Of a stretch of 6,152 nucleotides of DNA, positions 1 through 5,624 are shown piece by piece. The notes under the pieces were generated by a model. It saw nothing but the letters and a program-made list of their open reading frames with translations, was not told the origin of the DNA and did not search any database. Positions within the stretch are counted from its first letter, which is position 1. Every line of letters begins with the position of its first letter. This DNA comes from DAOTZS01 sp034434335 (lineage in GTDB: Bacteria; Chloroflexota; Anaerolineae; CG2-30-64-16), in NCBI GenBank assembly GCA_034434335.1, contig DAOTZS010000274.1:1-6152 (forward strand). Direction: 5' to 3'. The position numbers were made by a program, and so were the translations under genes.

Positions 1-798
1 GATTACTATACCGCGTGGGGGTTCGCCGGCCATTGTGATGGGCGTGGCGACAAGATCAACATTATCGTTTTTCCTTACTGGCTGGTGACCGCGCTGCAGT
101 GGGCGATGGACACCCGTGACCCCATGGCCAGCGGGCACGGCTACGCCCAGAACATCATGAATTGGTCCCCCATGTGGACCCCCGATGAAGGGCTAGATTG
201 GGAAGCCATCGCCGATGTGGCAGCAAAGGTGTACGGCACCCGGCAGGCGGCGCATCCCCTCTCTGGCTACGAGGCAAAGGCGTGGCCAGCCATCTGGCAC
301 GGCCACCGCAGCATCATCAAGGACAGCGTTACGGTGGATGATCAGGCTTACCCGCGCATCTACAGCAACAAGACGGAGGACCACTTTGCCCGCGCTGAGT
401 TCATGGCCCATGGGCGAACTGTCTCCATGCCTGGGCCTTCGTTCGAGTACCACATGTTCCGCCTGGCGACCGGCATGGAGCTGAGCGAGGCCGAATTCGA
501 GCAGATGGCCGAACGGGTGTTCAACCTGGAACGCGCGGTGCTGGTGCGCAACTGGGAACGCTCGCGGGCGGTGGATGAGATGGTGATCCCCCACTTCAGT
601 AAGATAGAGAACTGGGTGAACCCATATATTGGCCATGGCCTCGGGCTGGACCGCGAGAAGTTCGCCAGGCTGCTCGATGAATACTACACCCTGCGCGGTT
701 GGGATCCGCAAACCGGTCGGCCCACATCAGCCCGGTTAGAAGAGCTTGGCCTCTCAGACGTTGCTCAGGAACTTCTCAAACGAGGGTTGATACAGTGA
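1..798 (+). CDS. Aldehyde:ferredoxin oxidoreductase family protein, C-terminal part (5' truncated)
   Basis: The frame is open from base 1 and ends at TGA 796-798, giving 265 visible residues; the N-terminal half with the tungstopterin domain and the CxxCxxxC motif lies outside the window. AOR-family enzymes are usually cytoplasmic W-bis-pterin proteins that oxidise aldehydes to carboxylic acids and reduce ferredoxin. Family signs are the block ERVFNLERAVLVRN (visible residues about 171-184), followed by an R-x-x-D stretch, and the C-terminal YYTLRGWDPQTGRPT block (about 228-242) before L-x-E-L-G-L. The only visible cysteine is in GHCDGRGD (residue 12, bases 34-36). Where AORs usually carry the fourth Fe-S cysteine (S-L-G-L-C-x-F-like), this protein reads SVTVDDQAYP, with Asp at bases 337-339. 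GTG at 85 is not the true start, because the frame is open upstream of it with family-like sequence. The stop overlaps the next gene. The substrate cannot be told from sequence. Confidence 0.85.
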   Translation, partial: DYYTAWGFAGHCDGRGDKINIIVFPYWLVTALQWAMDTRDPMASGHGYAQNIMNWSPMWTPDEGLDWEAIADVAAKVYGTRQAAHPLSGYEAKAWPAIWHGHRSIIKDSVTVDDQAYPRIYSNKTEDHFARAEFMAHGRTVSMPGPSFEYHMFRLATGMELSEAEFEQMAERVFNLERAVLVRNWERSRAVDEMVIPHFSKIENWVNPYIGHGLGLDREKFARLLDEYYTLRGWDPQTGRPTSARLEELGLSDVAQELLKRGLIQ

Positions 799-1646
799 GC
801 CCTTCTTTGCAAAGCCCATATTCTCTCGAAGGCAAACTGGTGCTTGTCACAGGTGCCGGGACCGGCATTGGGCAAGGGGTGGCGCTGGAGGCAGCGCGGC
901 AGGGCGCAGACGTAGCTTTGCACTACGCCACGAATGCCCAGGGCGCACTGGATGCCGTGGCACAGATTGAGGCCATGGGCCGACGGGCCATTGCCATTCA
1001 AGGGGACCTGAGCCTGGTGGCCGATTGTCGCCGGGTGGTAGACGAAGCAGCGGCCTTTCTTGGTGGGCTGGATGGGCTGGTGAACAACGCCGGCCTGACG
1101 GCAACCATTGACTTCCTGGACGTCACAGAAGAGCAGTTCAATCGTCTCTATAACCTCAACGTCCGCGGGCAGTTCTTTTGCGCCCAGCAGGCAGTGCGCC
1201 ACATGATCAGACGCCAGCAGGAGTGGAAACGCAGCCATCCCGATAAGCCATGGCCGGGTGGCAGCATCGTCAATATCTCCTCTGTGCATGCCATCCTTGG
1301 CTTCCCGGGGCACTCGATCTACGCCGGCACTAAAGGGGCCATCGTTGCCTTCAGCCGCGAGCTGGCCATAGAGTTGATCCCGGCGCGTATTCGCGTGAAC
1401 GTGCTGGCGCCCGGCACGATCGAGGTGCCCAGCTACTATCGGGCCGACCCGTCCTATACCCGCGAGATCGGCAATGCCATGGTGCCGTGGGGGCGGGTGG
1501 GGCTGCCGGTAGATGTTGCGTATGCGGCCGTGTATCTGCTTTCTGACGCCTCCGAATTCATGACCGGGCAGGTGATCTACCTGGATGGCGGATTGACAGC
1601 CAAGATGGCCTTGCCGTATCAGCCACCCAAGGGCGAGAGACAGTGA
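795..1646 (+). CDS. Short-chain dehydrogenase/reductase (SDR), NAD(P)-dependent
   Basis: This complete 283-residue classical SDR has a Rossmann fold and probably oxidises or reduces a sugar, lactone or keto-acid hydroxyl in the cytoplasm. It has the cofactor motif TGAGTGIG (19-26), NNAG (97-100), the structural Asn in NLNVRG (about 122), catalytic Ser163 in NISS, Tyr176 and Lys180 in YAGTK, the PG motif (206-207) and the usual C-terminal FMTGQVIYLDGG. The second beta strand ends in ALHYAT with no Asp, so NADP or dual use is possible. About 12 extra residues, rich in R, K and W, sit before the catalytic-Ser strand (around 140-155). GTG 795 was chosen because it overlaps the AOR stop (GTGA), has GAGGG at 782-786 eight bases upstream, and leaves a normal SDR N-terminus; an in-frame extension to 699 would lie inside the AOR gene. 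Coupled translation with the AOR is likely. The exact substrate is unknown. Confidence 0.92.
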   Translation: MSPSLQSPYSLEGKLVLVTGAGTGIGQGVALEAARQGADVALHYATNAQGALDAVAQIEAMGRRAIAIQGDLSLVADCRRVVDEAAAFLGGLDGLVNNAGLTATIDFLDVTEEQFNRLYNLNVRGQFFCAQQAVRHMIRRQQEWKRSHPDKPWPGGSIVNISSVHAILGFPGHSIYAGTKGAIVAFSRELAIELIPARIRVNVLAPGTIEVPSYYRADPSYTREIGNAMVPWGRVGLPVDVAYAAVYLLSDASEFMTGQVIYLDGGLTAKMALPYQPPKGERQ

Positions 1647-1719
1647 ACTGGGCCCGCGGTCTGCGATTCCTGACAGAGGCTGCAATCTACGAGAGCAGAT
1701 GCTGTCCATCACCTTGAGC

Positions 1720-1758
1720 GGAGGCCGGGCAAGGCCGAGGCCCTGGCGCCCCGCCTCT
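1720..1758 (+). terminator. GC-rich hairpin after the SDR gene, terminator-like but without a T-run
   Basis: Arms 1720-1730 (GGAGGCCGGGC) and 1748-1758 (GCCCCGCCTCT) pair at 10 of 11 positions (one G-T wobble, one C-C mismatch) around a 17-base loop. It lies in the 278-base gap between the first SDR and the mutarotase. No T-tract follows (TCTCTCCTACG), so intrinsic termination is uncertain; it could instead be an RNA-processing or stability element. The rest of the gap (1647-1924) shows no convincing gene, RNA gene or promoter. Confidence 0.3.
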
Positions 1759-1912
1759 CTCCTACGATTCCACGGTTTGCCAGCAAGCATGTGATGAAGG
1801 CATAGGAAAAAAAGCTGGTGACAGCCAATGCGAGAGATGGGAGGCGATCGTCATCCTTCATGCGTTGCTGCCTGTCGGTCGAGCAGATAGCAGGTGTGGG
1901 TCAGCCATAAGC

Positions 1913-1919
1913 AGGGGGA
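1913..1919 (+). promoter_or_regulatory. Shine-Dalgarno that sets the mutarotase start
   Basis: AGGGGGA ends five bases before GTG 1925. This favours GTG 1925 over the in-frame TTG at 1865, whose extra 20 residues look unlike the family and have no clear ribosome-binding site. Confidence 0.7.
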
Positions 1920-1924
1920 CGAAG

Positions 1925-2908
1925 GTGCGAGTTACGATATCCGAGTCGCGATACAAGGACCAGGCGGCGCTTACCCTGGCGTCGGATGAGGTTGCGGTTC
2001 AATTCCTGCCTTCTATCGGAGCCAAGATGGCCTCGCTCATCTACAAACCGCTCGGGTTGGAGCTGCTCGTCCAGCGGCCCAACCCCCAGTACAGACTGGC
2101 TCCTTACGACGGGGACTATGTGGCCGAGGGTGAGTGTTCCGGTTTCGATGACATGTTTCCCAGCATTGATAGATGCTTCTATGAAAGCTACCCATGGCGC
2201 GGGACCCCCATCCCGGATCATGGAGAGGTATGGAGCATCCCTTGGGATAGCGCCGTGGAAGGGGAGCAGTTGCACTTCGCGACATATGGGGTGCGGTTCC
2301 CCTACAGGCTGGAGAAGTGGATTTCCTTCACCGACCCAGAGACATTGCACATCGAGTACAGGCTGACCAACCTTTCGCCTTTTGACTTTGACTTCATGTG
2401 GGCGGCACATCCCATGTTCTATCTGGAAGAGGGTGCCCGGCTGATCCTCCCGCCGGGGGTCAAGAGCATCGTCACCACTTTGAGCTTCAGCGGCGAACTG
2501 GGGCGTTATGGCGACGAGTTCCCCTGGCCGTCTTTCATTTCACCCAGCGGCAAGCCAAGGGACTTGAGCAGATTGAGGCCCAAAGCTGCCCACGATGCGG
2601 AAAAATACTTTGTCAAAGGGAAGCTGCCCGAGGGCTGGTGCATGCTGACCTATCCCGCAAGCGGCCTCACCCTGAAGCTGTCCTTTCCGGTAGAGCGGGT
2701 GCCCTACCTGGGGATCTTGCCCAATGAAGGCGGGTGGCAAGACCTGTATAACATTTTCCTCGAGCCGGCTACAGCGCCCTTTGACCGGCTGGATGTGGCT
2801 CGCTTACACGGGGAGTTCTCGACGGTCAAGGCCCGTTCTACTTTTGAGTGGCATCTGGACATCACGCTGGCCAGGGAAAGCGAGCCTGCCGCGCGATGTG
2901 AGAAATGA
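1925..2908 (+). CDS. Galactose-mutarotase-like / aldose 1-epimerase family protein
   Basis: A 327-residue protein of the galactose mutarotase-like beta-sandwich superfamily, which typically interconverts alpha and beta anomers of free aldoses. From GTG 1925 it shows GFDDMFPS (73-80), PDHGEVW with His99 (97-103), AAHPMF with His162 (160-165), matching the catalytic His of the family's H-P-Y-F motif, and IFLEPAT with Glu280 (277-283), the position expected for the catalytic Glu. Length is normal for the family. There is no signal peptide or membrane segment, so it should be cytoplasmic. It follows a 278-base gap, so it may begin a new transcription unit or continue the upstream one. Its TGA is in the same frame as the next gene, only six codons before that gene's start. 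The sugar it acts on is not known; its neighbour suggests a uronate or related free sugar. Confidence 0.82.
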   Translation: MRVTISESRYKDQAALTLASDEVAVQFLPSIGAKMASLIYKPLGLELLVQRPNPQYRLAPYDGDYVAEGECSGFDDMFPSIDRCFYESYPWRGTPIPDHGEVWSIPWDSAVEGEQLHFATYGVRFPYRLEKWISFTDPETLHIEYRLTNLSPFDFDFMWAAHPMFYLEEGARLILPPGVKSIVTTLSFSGELGRYGDEFPWPSFISPSGKPRDLSRLRPKAAHDAEKYFVKGKLPEGWCMLTYPASGLTLKLSFPVERVPYLGILPNEGGWQDLYNIFLEPATAPFDRLDVARLHGEFSTVKARSTFEWHLDITLARESEPAARCEK

Positions 2909-2926
2909 GGAGATAGAGCAAGGCAC

Positions 2927-4660
2927 GTGCAGTTCGGTAAACTCGTGATAGACCCTGCCCGGAACCCGGCTATCTTGGACACGGCCACGTGGGCGCCTGC
3001 TGATGCCTGGAACACAGTCCAGGCGCTGGATGAAAGCTACTGGCAATCATTGCAAGAGGCCGCGGCGAGGGGGATGCTTCTGCCGTCGGGTGGCGGCTTG
3101 ACCCCCCACGCCTCGTCATGTGTTCGCCATGAGGGCGCGCTCATCTGTCTGGCCAGCCTTGCCGATGGGCAACAGGTCTTCATTGAGATCGGCAGCAACG
3201 GCAAAGGGGGTCAATCCGTCCTGGGTACACCTGTGGGCACCAAGCTCCTTTCGTGCGGCGCTCAGATAGCCATGCACAAGACAGATGCGGCGGTTATTGC
3301 CCGCTTCTTCCGCTGCGTAGCGCCCCACAAGGGCCCCAGGGCGCTGGGCGCCGTGCCACGGCTGGGCATCGGCACCCGCATGACGACTGCTGTGTGGCCG
3401 GCGATCTGGCGAGCGATGGGGCAAGGCGGCTTCATGGCCAATGCAATCCAGAACTCGGTCCGAGAACTGAACCTCCTGGAAGACCTCCTCGCTGGCCGGC
3501 CGCCGGAACGCAATGTGGCGTTTGGCTTCGGGACGATCGAGGCAGGCTATACTGGCAGCACCTTCGAGGGATTATGGGTCGCCGGGGTGTTGAGCGCCTT
3601 GCAGCACGGCCCATTGCAGCCGTTCGGCGCCGATGCCGATCACATCCAGGTCAAGCGCGGCGCCGATGGCCTGGAACGCGCCAGGCGGATTGTCGCCGCT
3701 GCCCGCTATTACTCCTTCTACACCCTGGACGTGTCCGATATTCTGGATTACAAGGCACCGTCGGCGAGAGCAGCAGCGGCCGAGGCTTATCTCGAAGCGA
3801 AGATACCCGACTCGGGCCAACGTCGGGCGGTGCTGGCTTACCATGGGCAGCCGCGTCGCATTGGTGGGCAGGGCTATCGGCCGGATAGGGCAGCTCTCGG
3901 CTGCCTGGTGGGCAAGTACTGGGATGCTCTGGACGCCGTGCAGGAGTTATACGAGTACATTGCCCATCTCAAGGAGGGCCAGCCTTTTGACCTGGAACTG
4001 AGCATAGACGAGCATCCCCCGGAGGTCGCAACGTTTGAGTGCTTGACTACGGAGGTAGAACTCGCCTTTCTGTTGCTGGAGATGCGACGCCGGGGCATCC
4101 CCCTAACCCACATCGCGCCGAACTTCGGCATCGAGAAAGGGACGGACTATCGCTGCCCGGACGGCCTGGAAGGCCTGGAGAAGCGTATCTGGTTCCTCTC
4201 CCGCATCGCTGAGGAGTTCGGGGTCATGTTGGACTTCCACTCCGGCGATGATCTGAGCCCGGCAACCCGGAAGGTGATCCGCCGGGCTACCGGAGGACGC
4301 AACCACTTCAAGATCTCGCCTGGTCTGCAGTTGCTCTACGCCCAGGTGCTGGCCGATTTCTACCCCGAGCTGTTCCAGCGCTGGTGGGATGATGCGGTGG
4401 CCTATGCACGGCGGGAGGCGGCCGCCGGCTCAGCTCTGGCTGCAGAGTGCCTGCGCCAGTATGAGACGGCAGATGATCCAGCCCCTTCGCCGCATCATAG
4501 CGTGTTTCACCATTTCAGCTTTGCCTTTGTTGGCCGGCGTGATACGGATGGGCAATTCCTCCAGCGGGAGGAATTCTACGCGCTGGCGCCGGCCTTTTAC
4601 CGTGCTTACCAGGACCGTGTGGTCCTGCACCTGTGCAAACTGGCAGAAGATCTGTTCTGA
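2927..4660 (+). CDS. uxaE: Tagaturonate epimerase (UxaE) family protein
   Basis: A complete 577-residue protein resembling UxaE, the TIM-barrel epimerase that interconverts D-tagaturonate and D-fructuronate in hexuronate catabolism of Thermotoga and others. Family-like blocks are GFMANAIQNSVREL (168-181), DHIQVKR (238-244), ELSIDEHP (357-364), APNFGIEKGTDY (397-408), HSGDD (438-442) and NHFKISPG (459-466). The His, Asp and Glu residues in these C-terminal blocks are candidates for metal and substrate binding. It has HSGDD where, as I recall, Thermotoga UxaE has HSGSD, and it seems longer than that enzyme, so it is probably a divergent member that may use another ketouronate or ketose. GTG 2927 is the first start after the in-frame TGA of the mutarotase; its Shine-Dalgarno is weak (AAGG 2920-2923, spacing 3), with a better GAGGAG at 2907-2912 but 14 bases away. 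It is probably translated by coupling to the mutarotase 18 bases upstream. The family call is good; the substrate is inferred. Confidence 0.75.
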   Translation: MQFGKLVIDPARNPAILDTATWAPADAWNTVQALDESYWQSLQEAAARGMLLPSGGGLTPHASSCVRHEGALICLASLADGQQVFIEIGSNGKGGQSVLGTPVGTKLLSCGAQIAMHKTDAAVIARFFRCVAPHKGPRALGAVPRLGIGTRMTTAVWPAIWRAMGQGGFMANAIQNSVRELNLLEDLLAGRPPERNVAFGFGTIEAGYTGSTFEGLWVAGVLSALQHGPLQPFGADADHIQVKRGADGLERARRIVAAARYYSFYTLDVSDILDYKAPSARAAAAEAYLEAKIPDSGQRRAVLAYHGQPRRIGGQGYRPDRAALGCLVGKYWDALDAVQELYEYIAHLKEGQPFDLELSIDEHPPEVATFECLTTEVELAFLLLEMRRRGIPLTHIAPNFGIEKGTDYRCPDGLEGLEKRIWFLSRIAEEFGVMLDFHSGDDLSPATRKVIRRATGGRNHFKISPGLQLLYAQVLADFYPELFQRWWDDAVAYARREAAAGSALAAECLRQYETADDPAPSPHHSVFHHFSFAFVGRRDTDGQFLQREEFYALAPAFYRAYQDRVVLHLCKLAEDLF

Positions 4661-4674
4661 TGTGCGCGGCCTCG

Positions 4675-4694
4675 GTGGGATGCCTGCCATCCAC
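4675..4694 (+). other. Small hairpin after the uxaE stop
   Basis: GTGG-(G bulge)-ATG at 4675-4682 pairs with CATCCAC at 4688-4694 around a five-base loop. It starts 14 bases after the uxaE stop. No T-run follows, so a terminator role is doubtful. It belongs to the original leader of the downstream aldolase gene, outside the inserted element. Confidence 0.3.
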
Positions 4695-4713
4695 GGGGCA
4701 ACAGACCAGAGTA

Positions 4714-4721
4714 AGGGAGGA
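4714..4721 (+). repeat. Left copy of the 8-bp target-site duplication
   Basis: AGGGAGGA directly abuts the left inverted repeat. It is identical to 4929-4936. It also looks like a Shine-Dalgarno, but no start codon follows at a usable distance because the element lies behind it, so it is an orphan ribosome-binding site. Confidence 0.88.
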
Positions 4722-4735
4722 GTAACTATTCAGGC
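4722..4735 (+). repeat. Left terminal inverted repeat of the MITE
   Basis: GTAACTATTCAGGC is a perfect 14-base match to the reverse complement of 4915-4928. Identity stops at the next base (G at 4736 against C in the reverse complement of the right end). Confidence 0.92.
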
Positions 4736-4751
4736 GGTGACTGGAAGGGCC

Positions 4752-4775
4752 ACGCCGAGGGCTCGCCCGAGGCGT
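4752..4775 (+). other. MITE internal hairpin 1 (24 nt)
   Basis: ACGCC (4752-4756) pairs with GGCGT (4771-4775), and GGG (4759-4761) with CCC (4766-4768). A symmetric GA/GA internal loop separates the two helices and CTCG closes the hairpin. Tandem GA mismatches often form stable sheared pairs in RNA. An alternative outer pairing GGTGAC 4736-4741 with GTCACC 4774-4779 is also possible. Confidence 0.55.
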
Positions 4776-4797
4776 CACCCTTTTGGGGCCTGCGGCC

Positions 4798-4821
4798 AGA
4801 GGTCGGCCTTCGCCGACCTCT
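4798..4821 (+). other. MITE internal hairpin 2 (24 nt, perfect)
   Basis: AGAGGTCGGC (4798-4807) and GCCGACCTCT (4812-4821) form a perfect 10-bp stem closed by CTTC, close to the centre of the element. TTGC follows the stem with no T-run, so it is not an ordinary intrinsic terminator. Confidence 0.75.
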
Positions 4822-4841
4822 CTTGCGGATGCCCACATGAA

Positions 4842-4865
4842 GGGTGTTGGCGGAGGCCGACACCC
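4842..4865 (+). other. MITE internal hairpin 3 (24 nt)
   Basis: GGGTGTTGGC (4842-4851) pairs with GCCGACACCC (4856-4865) through ten pairs, one a G-T wobble, around loop GGAG. Its size and tetraloop layout match hairpins 1 and 2, and the three start 46 and 44 bases apart. Confidence 0.7.
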
Positions 4866-4877
4866 CTCGGGCCGAGG

Positions 4878-4897
4878 CCTGGCACGGAGTGCCCAGG
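4878..4897 (+). other. MITE internal hairpin 4
   Basis: CCTGGCAC (4878-4885) pairs with GTG-(C bulge)-CCAGG (4889-4897) around loop GGA. A further small stem CCTCG/CGAGG (4865-4869 with 4873-4877) lies between this hairpin and hairpin 3 and would compete with the last base of hairpin 3. Confidence 0.5.
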
Positions 4898-4914
4898 GAG
4901 GGCGATTTCAATCG

Positions 4915-4928
4915 GCCTGAATAGTTAC
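4915..4928 (-). repeat. Right terminal inverted repeat of the MITE
   Basis: GCCTGAATAGTTAC is the exact reverse complement of the left end and ends in GTTAC, directly beside the duplicated 8-mer. Confidence 0.92.
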
Positions 4929-4936
4929 AGGGAGGA
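4929..4936 (+). promoter_or_regulatory. Shine-Dalgarno of the aldolase gene, also the right target-site duplication
   Basis: AGGGAGGA ends six bases before GTG 4943, a strong ribosome-binding site at normal spacing. It is also the right-hand copy of the duplication made by the MITE, so the insertion rebuilt the site next to the start codon. Confidence 0.85.
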
Positions 4937-4942
4937 ACTGAC

Positions 4943-5617
4943 GTGGAGCTTTTCCTGGATAGCGCCAATCCGCGCGAGATTTGGGAAGCCCGTTCCTGGG
5001 GGCTCATCTCGGGGGTCACGACCAATCCGAGCCTGATCGCTGCCGCGGGGCCGGACATGGAGAAGACCCTGGCTGGCGTTGTGGAAGCATCTCCGGGGCC
5101 GGTGCTGGTGCAGGTGATCGGCTGGCACGACCCTGAGCCCATGATCCGCCAGGCCCGTTGGCTGCACGCCTTCTCTGACAAGATCGTTGTCAAGTTGCCG
5201 GCCAGCATCGCCGGCCTGCAGGCGCTGCAACGGCTCAAGGGCGAGTTGCCTGACCTGCGGCTGGCGGTGACCGCGATCGCTTCCATCGCGCAGGCGTACC
5301 TGGCCGGCAAGGCCGGCGCGGATATCGCCGCCATCTTCAATGGCCCCCTCGACCAGGCTGAAGATGTGGCGCACGACATGATCGGGCCTGTGCGCAAGAT
5401 CTATACCAACTACGGCTTCAGGACCAAGATCCTGGCGTGCGGACGCTACCCACGGCTCTTCGGCGAAGTGGCCGCCGCCGGCGCCGACATCTGCACCATG
5501 CGCATGGAGTTCATGCGCCTGCTCTACCAGCACTCCTTCACCGATCTGCGCATGAACGGCTTCCTGAAGGACTGGCGGGCCGTGTTCGGCGAGAGGACGT
5601 GGCCGGAGTTGCAGTGA
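4943..5617 (+). CDS. Transaldolase / fructose-6-phosphate-aldolase-like (TalC/FSA) protein with altered phosphate site
   Basis: A complete 224-residue class I aldolase of the small transaldolase (TalC/FSA) family, which cleaves or forms C-C bonds through a lysine Schiff base in a cytoplasmic TIM barrel. Visible active-site features are Asp6 (FLD), Thr26 and Asn28 in GVTTNPS, Gln57 in VQV, the Schiff-base Lys84 in VVKLP, Thr110 in VTA, and a C-terminal HSFTDLRMNGFLKDW tail (197-211). By remembered alignment to E. coli FSA, the phosphate-binding Arg (APYVNR) is Gly134 here (AAIFNG), and the Ser of AASF is Gly167 (ACGRY), so a phosphorylated substrate is less likely; Arg168 next to it could replace part of the site. 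GTG 4943 has an excellent Shine-Dalgarno at 4929-4936 and matches the family's usual N-terminus. The next gene starts 7 bases after the stop, so the two are co-transcribed. The true substrate is unknown. Confidence 0.85.
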   Translation: MELFLDSANPREIWEARSWGLISGVTTNPSLIAAAGPDMEKTLAGVVEASPGPVLVQVIGWHDPEPMIRQARWLHAFSDKIVVKLPASIAGLQALQRLKGELPDLRLAVTAIASIAQAYLAGKAGADIAAIFNGPLDQAEDVAHDMIGPVRKIYTNYGFRTKILACGRYPRLFGEVAAAGADICTMRMEFMRLLYQHSFTDLRMNGFLKDWRAVFGERTWPELQ

Positions 5618-5624
5618 GGGTCTC

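Larger units (their letters stand above)
4722..4928. mobile_element. 207-bp MITE (non-autonomous, probably IS66-type)
   Basis: The element begins GTAACTATTCAGGC (4722-4735) and ends with its exact reverse complement GCCTGAATAGTTAC (4915-4928). Both sides are bounded by the identical 8-mer AGGGAGGA (4714-4721 and 4929-4936), a textbook target-site duplication. It encodes no transposase: 207 bp is far too short, and the reading frames crossing it are shadows of neighbouring genes. IS66-family elements have ends starting GTAA and make 8-bp duplications, so an IS66 transposase is the likely mover; this assignment is by pattern only. The perfect duplication suggests a fairly recent insertion. The interior is a series of GC-rich hairpins. 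It sits between uxaE and the aldolase gene; without it the intergenic gap would be 67 bases, like a normal operon junction. Confidence 0.9.

Noticed and set aside
1720..1758. Relation of the 1647-1924 gap to the MITE, because GGCCGAGGCC followed by CTGG or TGGC occurs in both
   Set aside because: The gap lacks the 14-bp ends and any 8-bp duplication; the shared short GC-rich string is likely composition.
765..1790. Long minus-strand frame of 341 codons opposite the first SDR
   Set aside because: It is antisense to a clear SDR with all family motifs; its translation is low in recognisable motifs and reflects GC-rich codon composition.
1777..1806. Possible promoter TTGCCA (1777-1782) with CATAGG (1801-1806) 18 bases on
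   Set aside because: The -35 match is partial and the -10 matches only about half of the consensus; such pairs occur by chance.
1865..1924. TTG 1865 as the start of the mutarotase
   Set aside because: The extra 20 residues look random and have no good ribosome-binding site, whereas GTG 1925 follows AGGGGGA at proper spacing.
4842..4865. Hairpins 2 and 3 as intrinsic terminators
   Set aside because: No T-tract follows either stem, and the downstream gene's operon position suggests transcription reads through, though attenuation cannot be excluded.
4722..4928. CRISPR array or tandem repeat explanation for the regular hairpins
   Set aside because: The hairpin sequences differ from one another and there is no repeated unit with unique spacers; inverted ends plus target duplication explain the element better.
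4389..5036. Plus-strand frame of 215 codons spanning uxaE end, MITE and aldolase start
   Set aside because: It overlaps both real genes in another frame and its translation resembles no family; it is a chance open frame through the hairpin-rich element.
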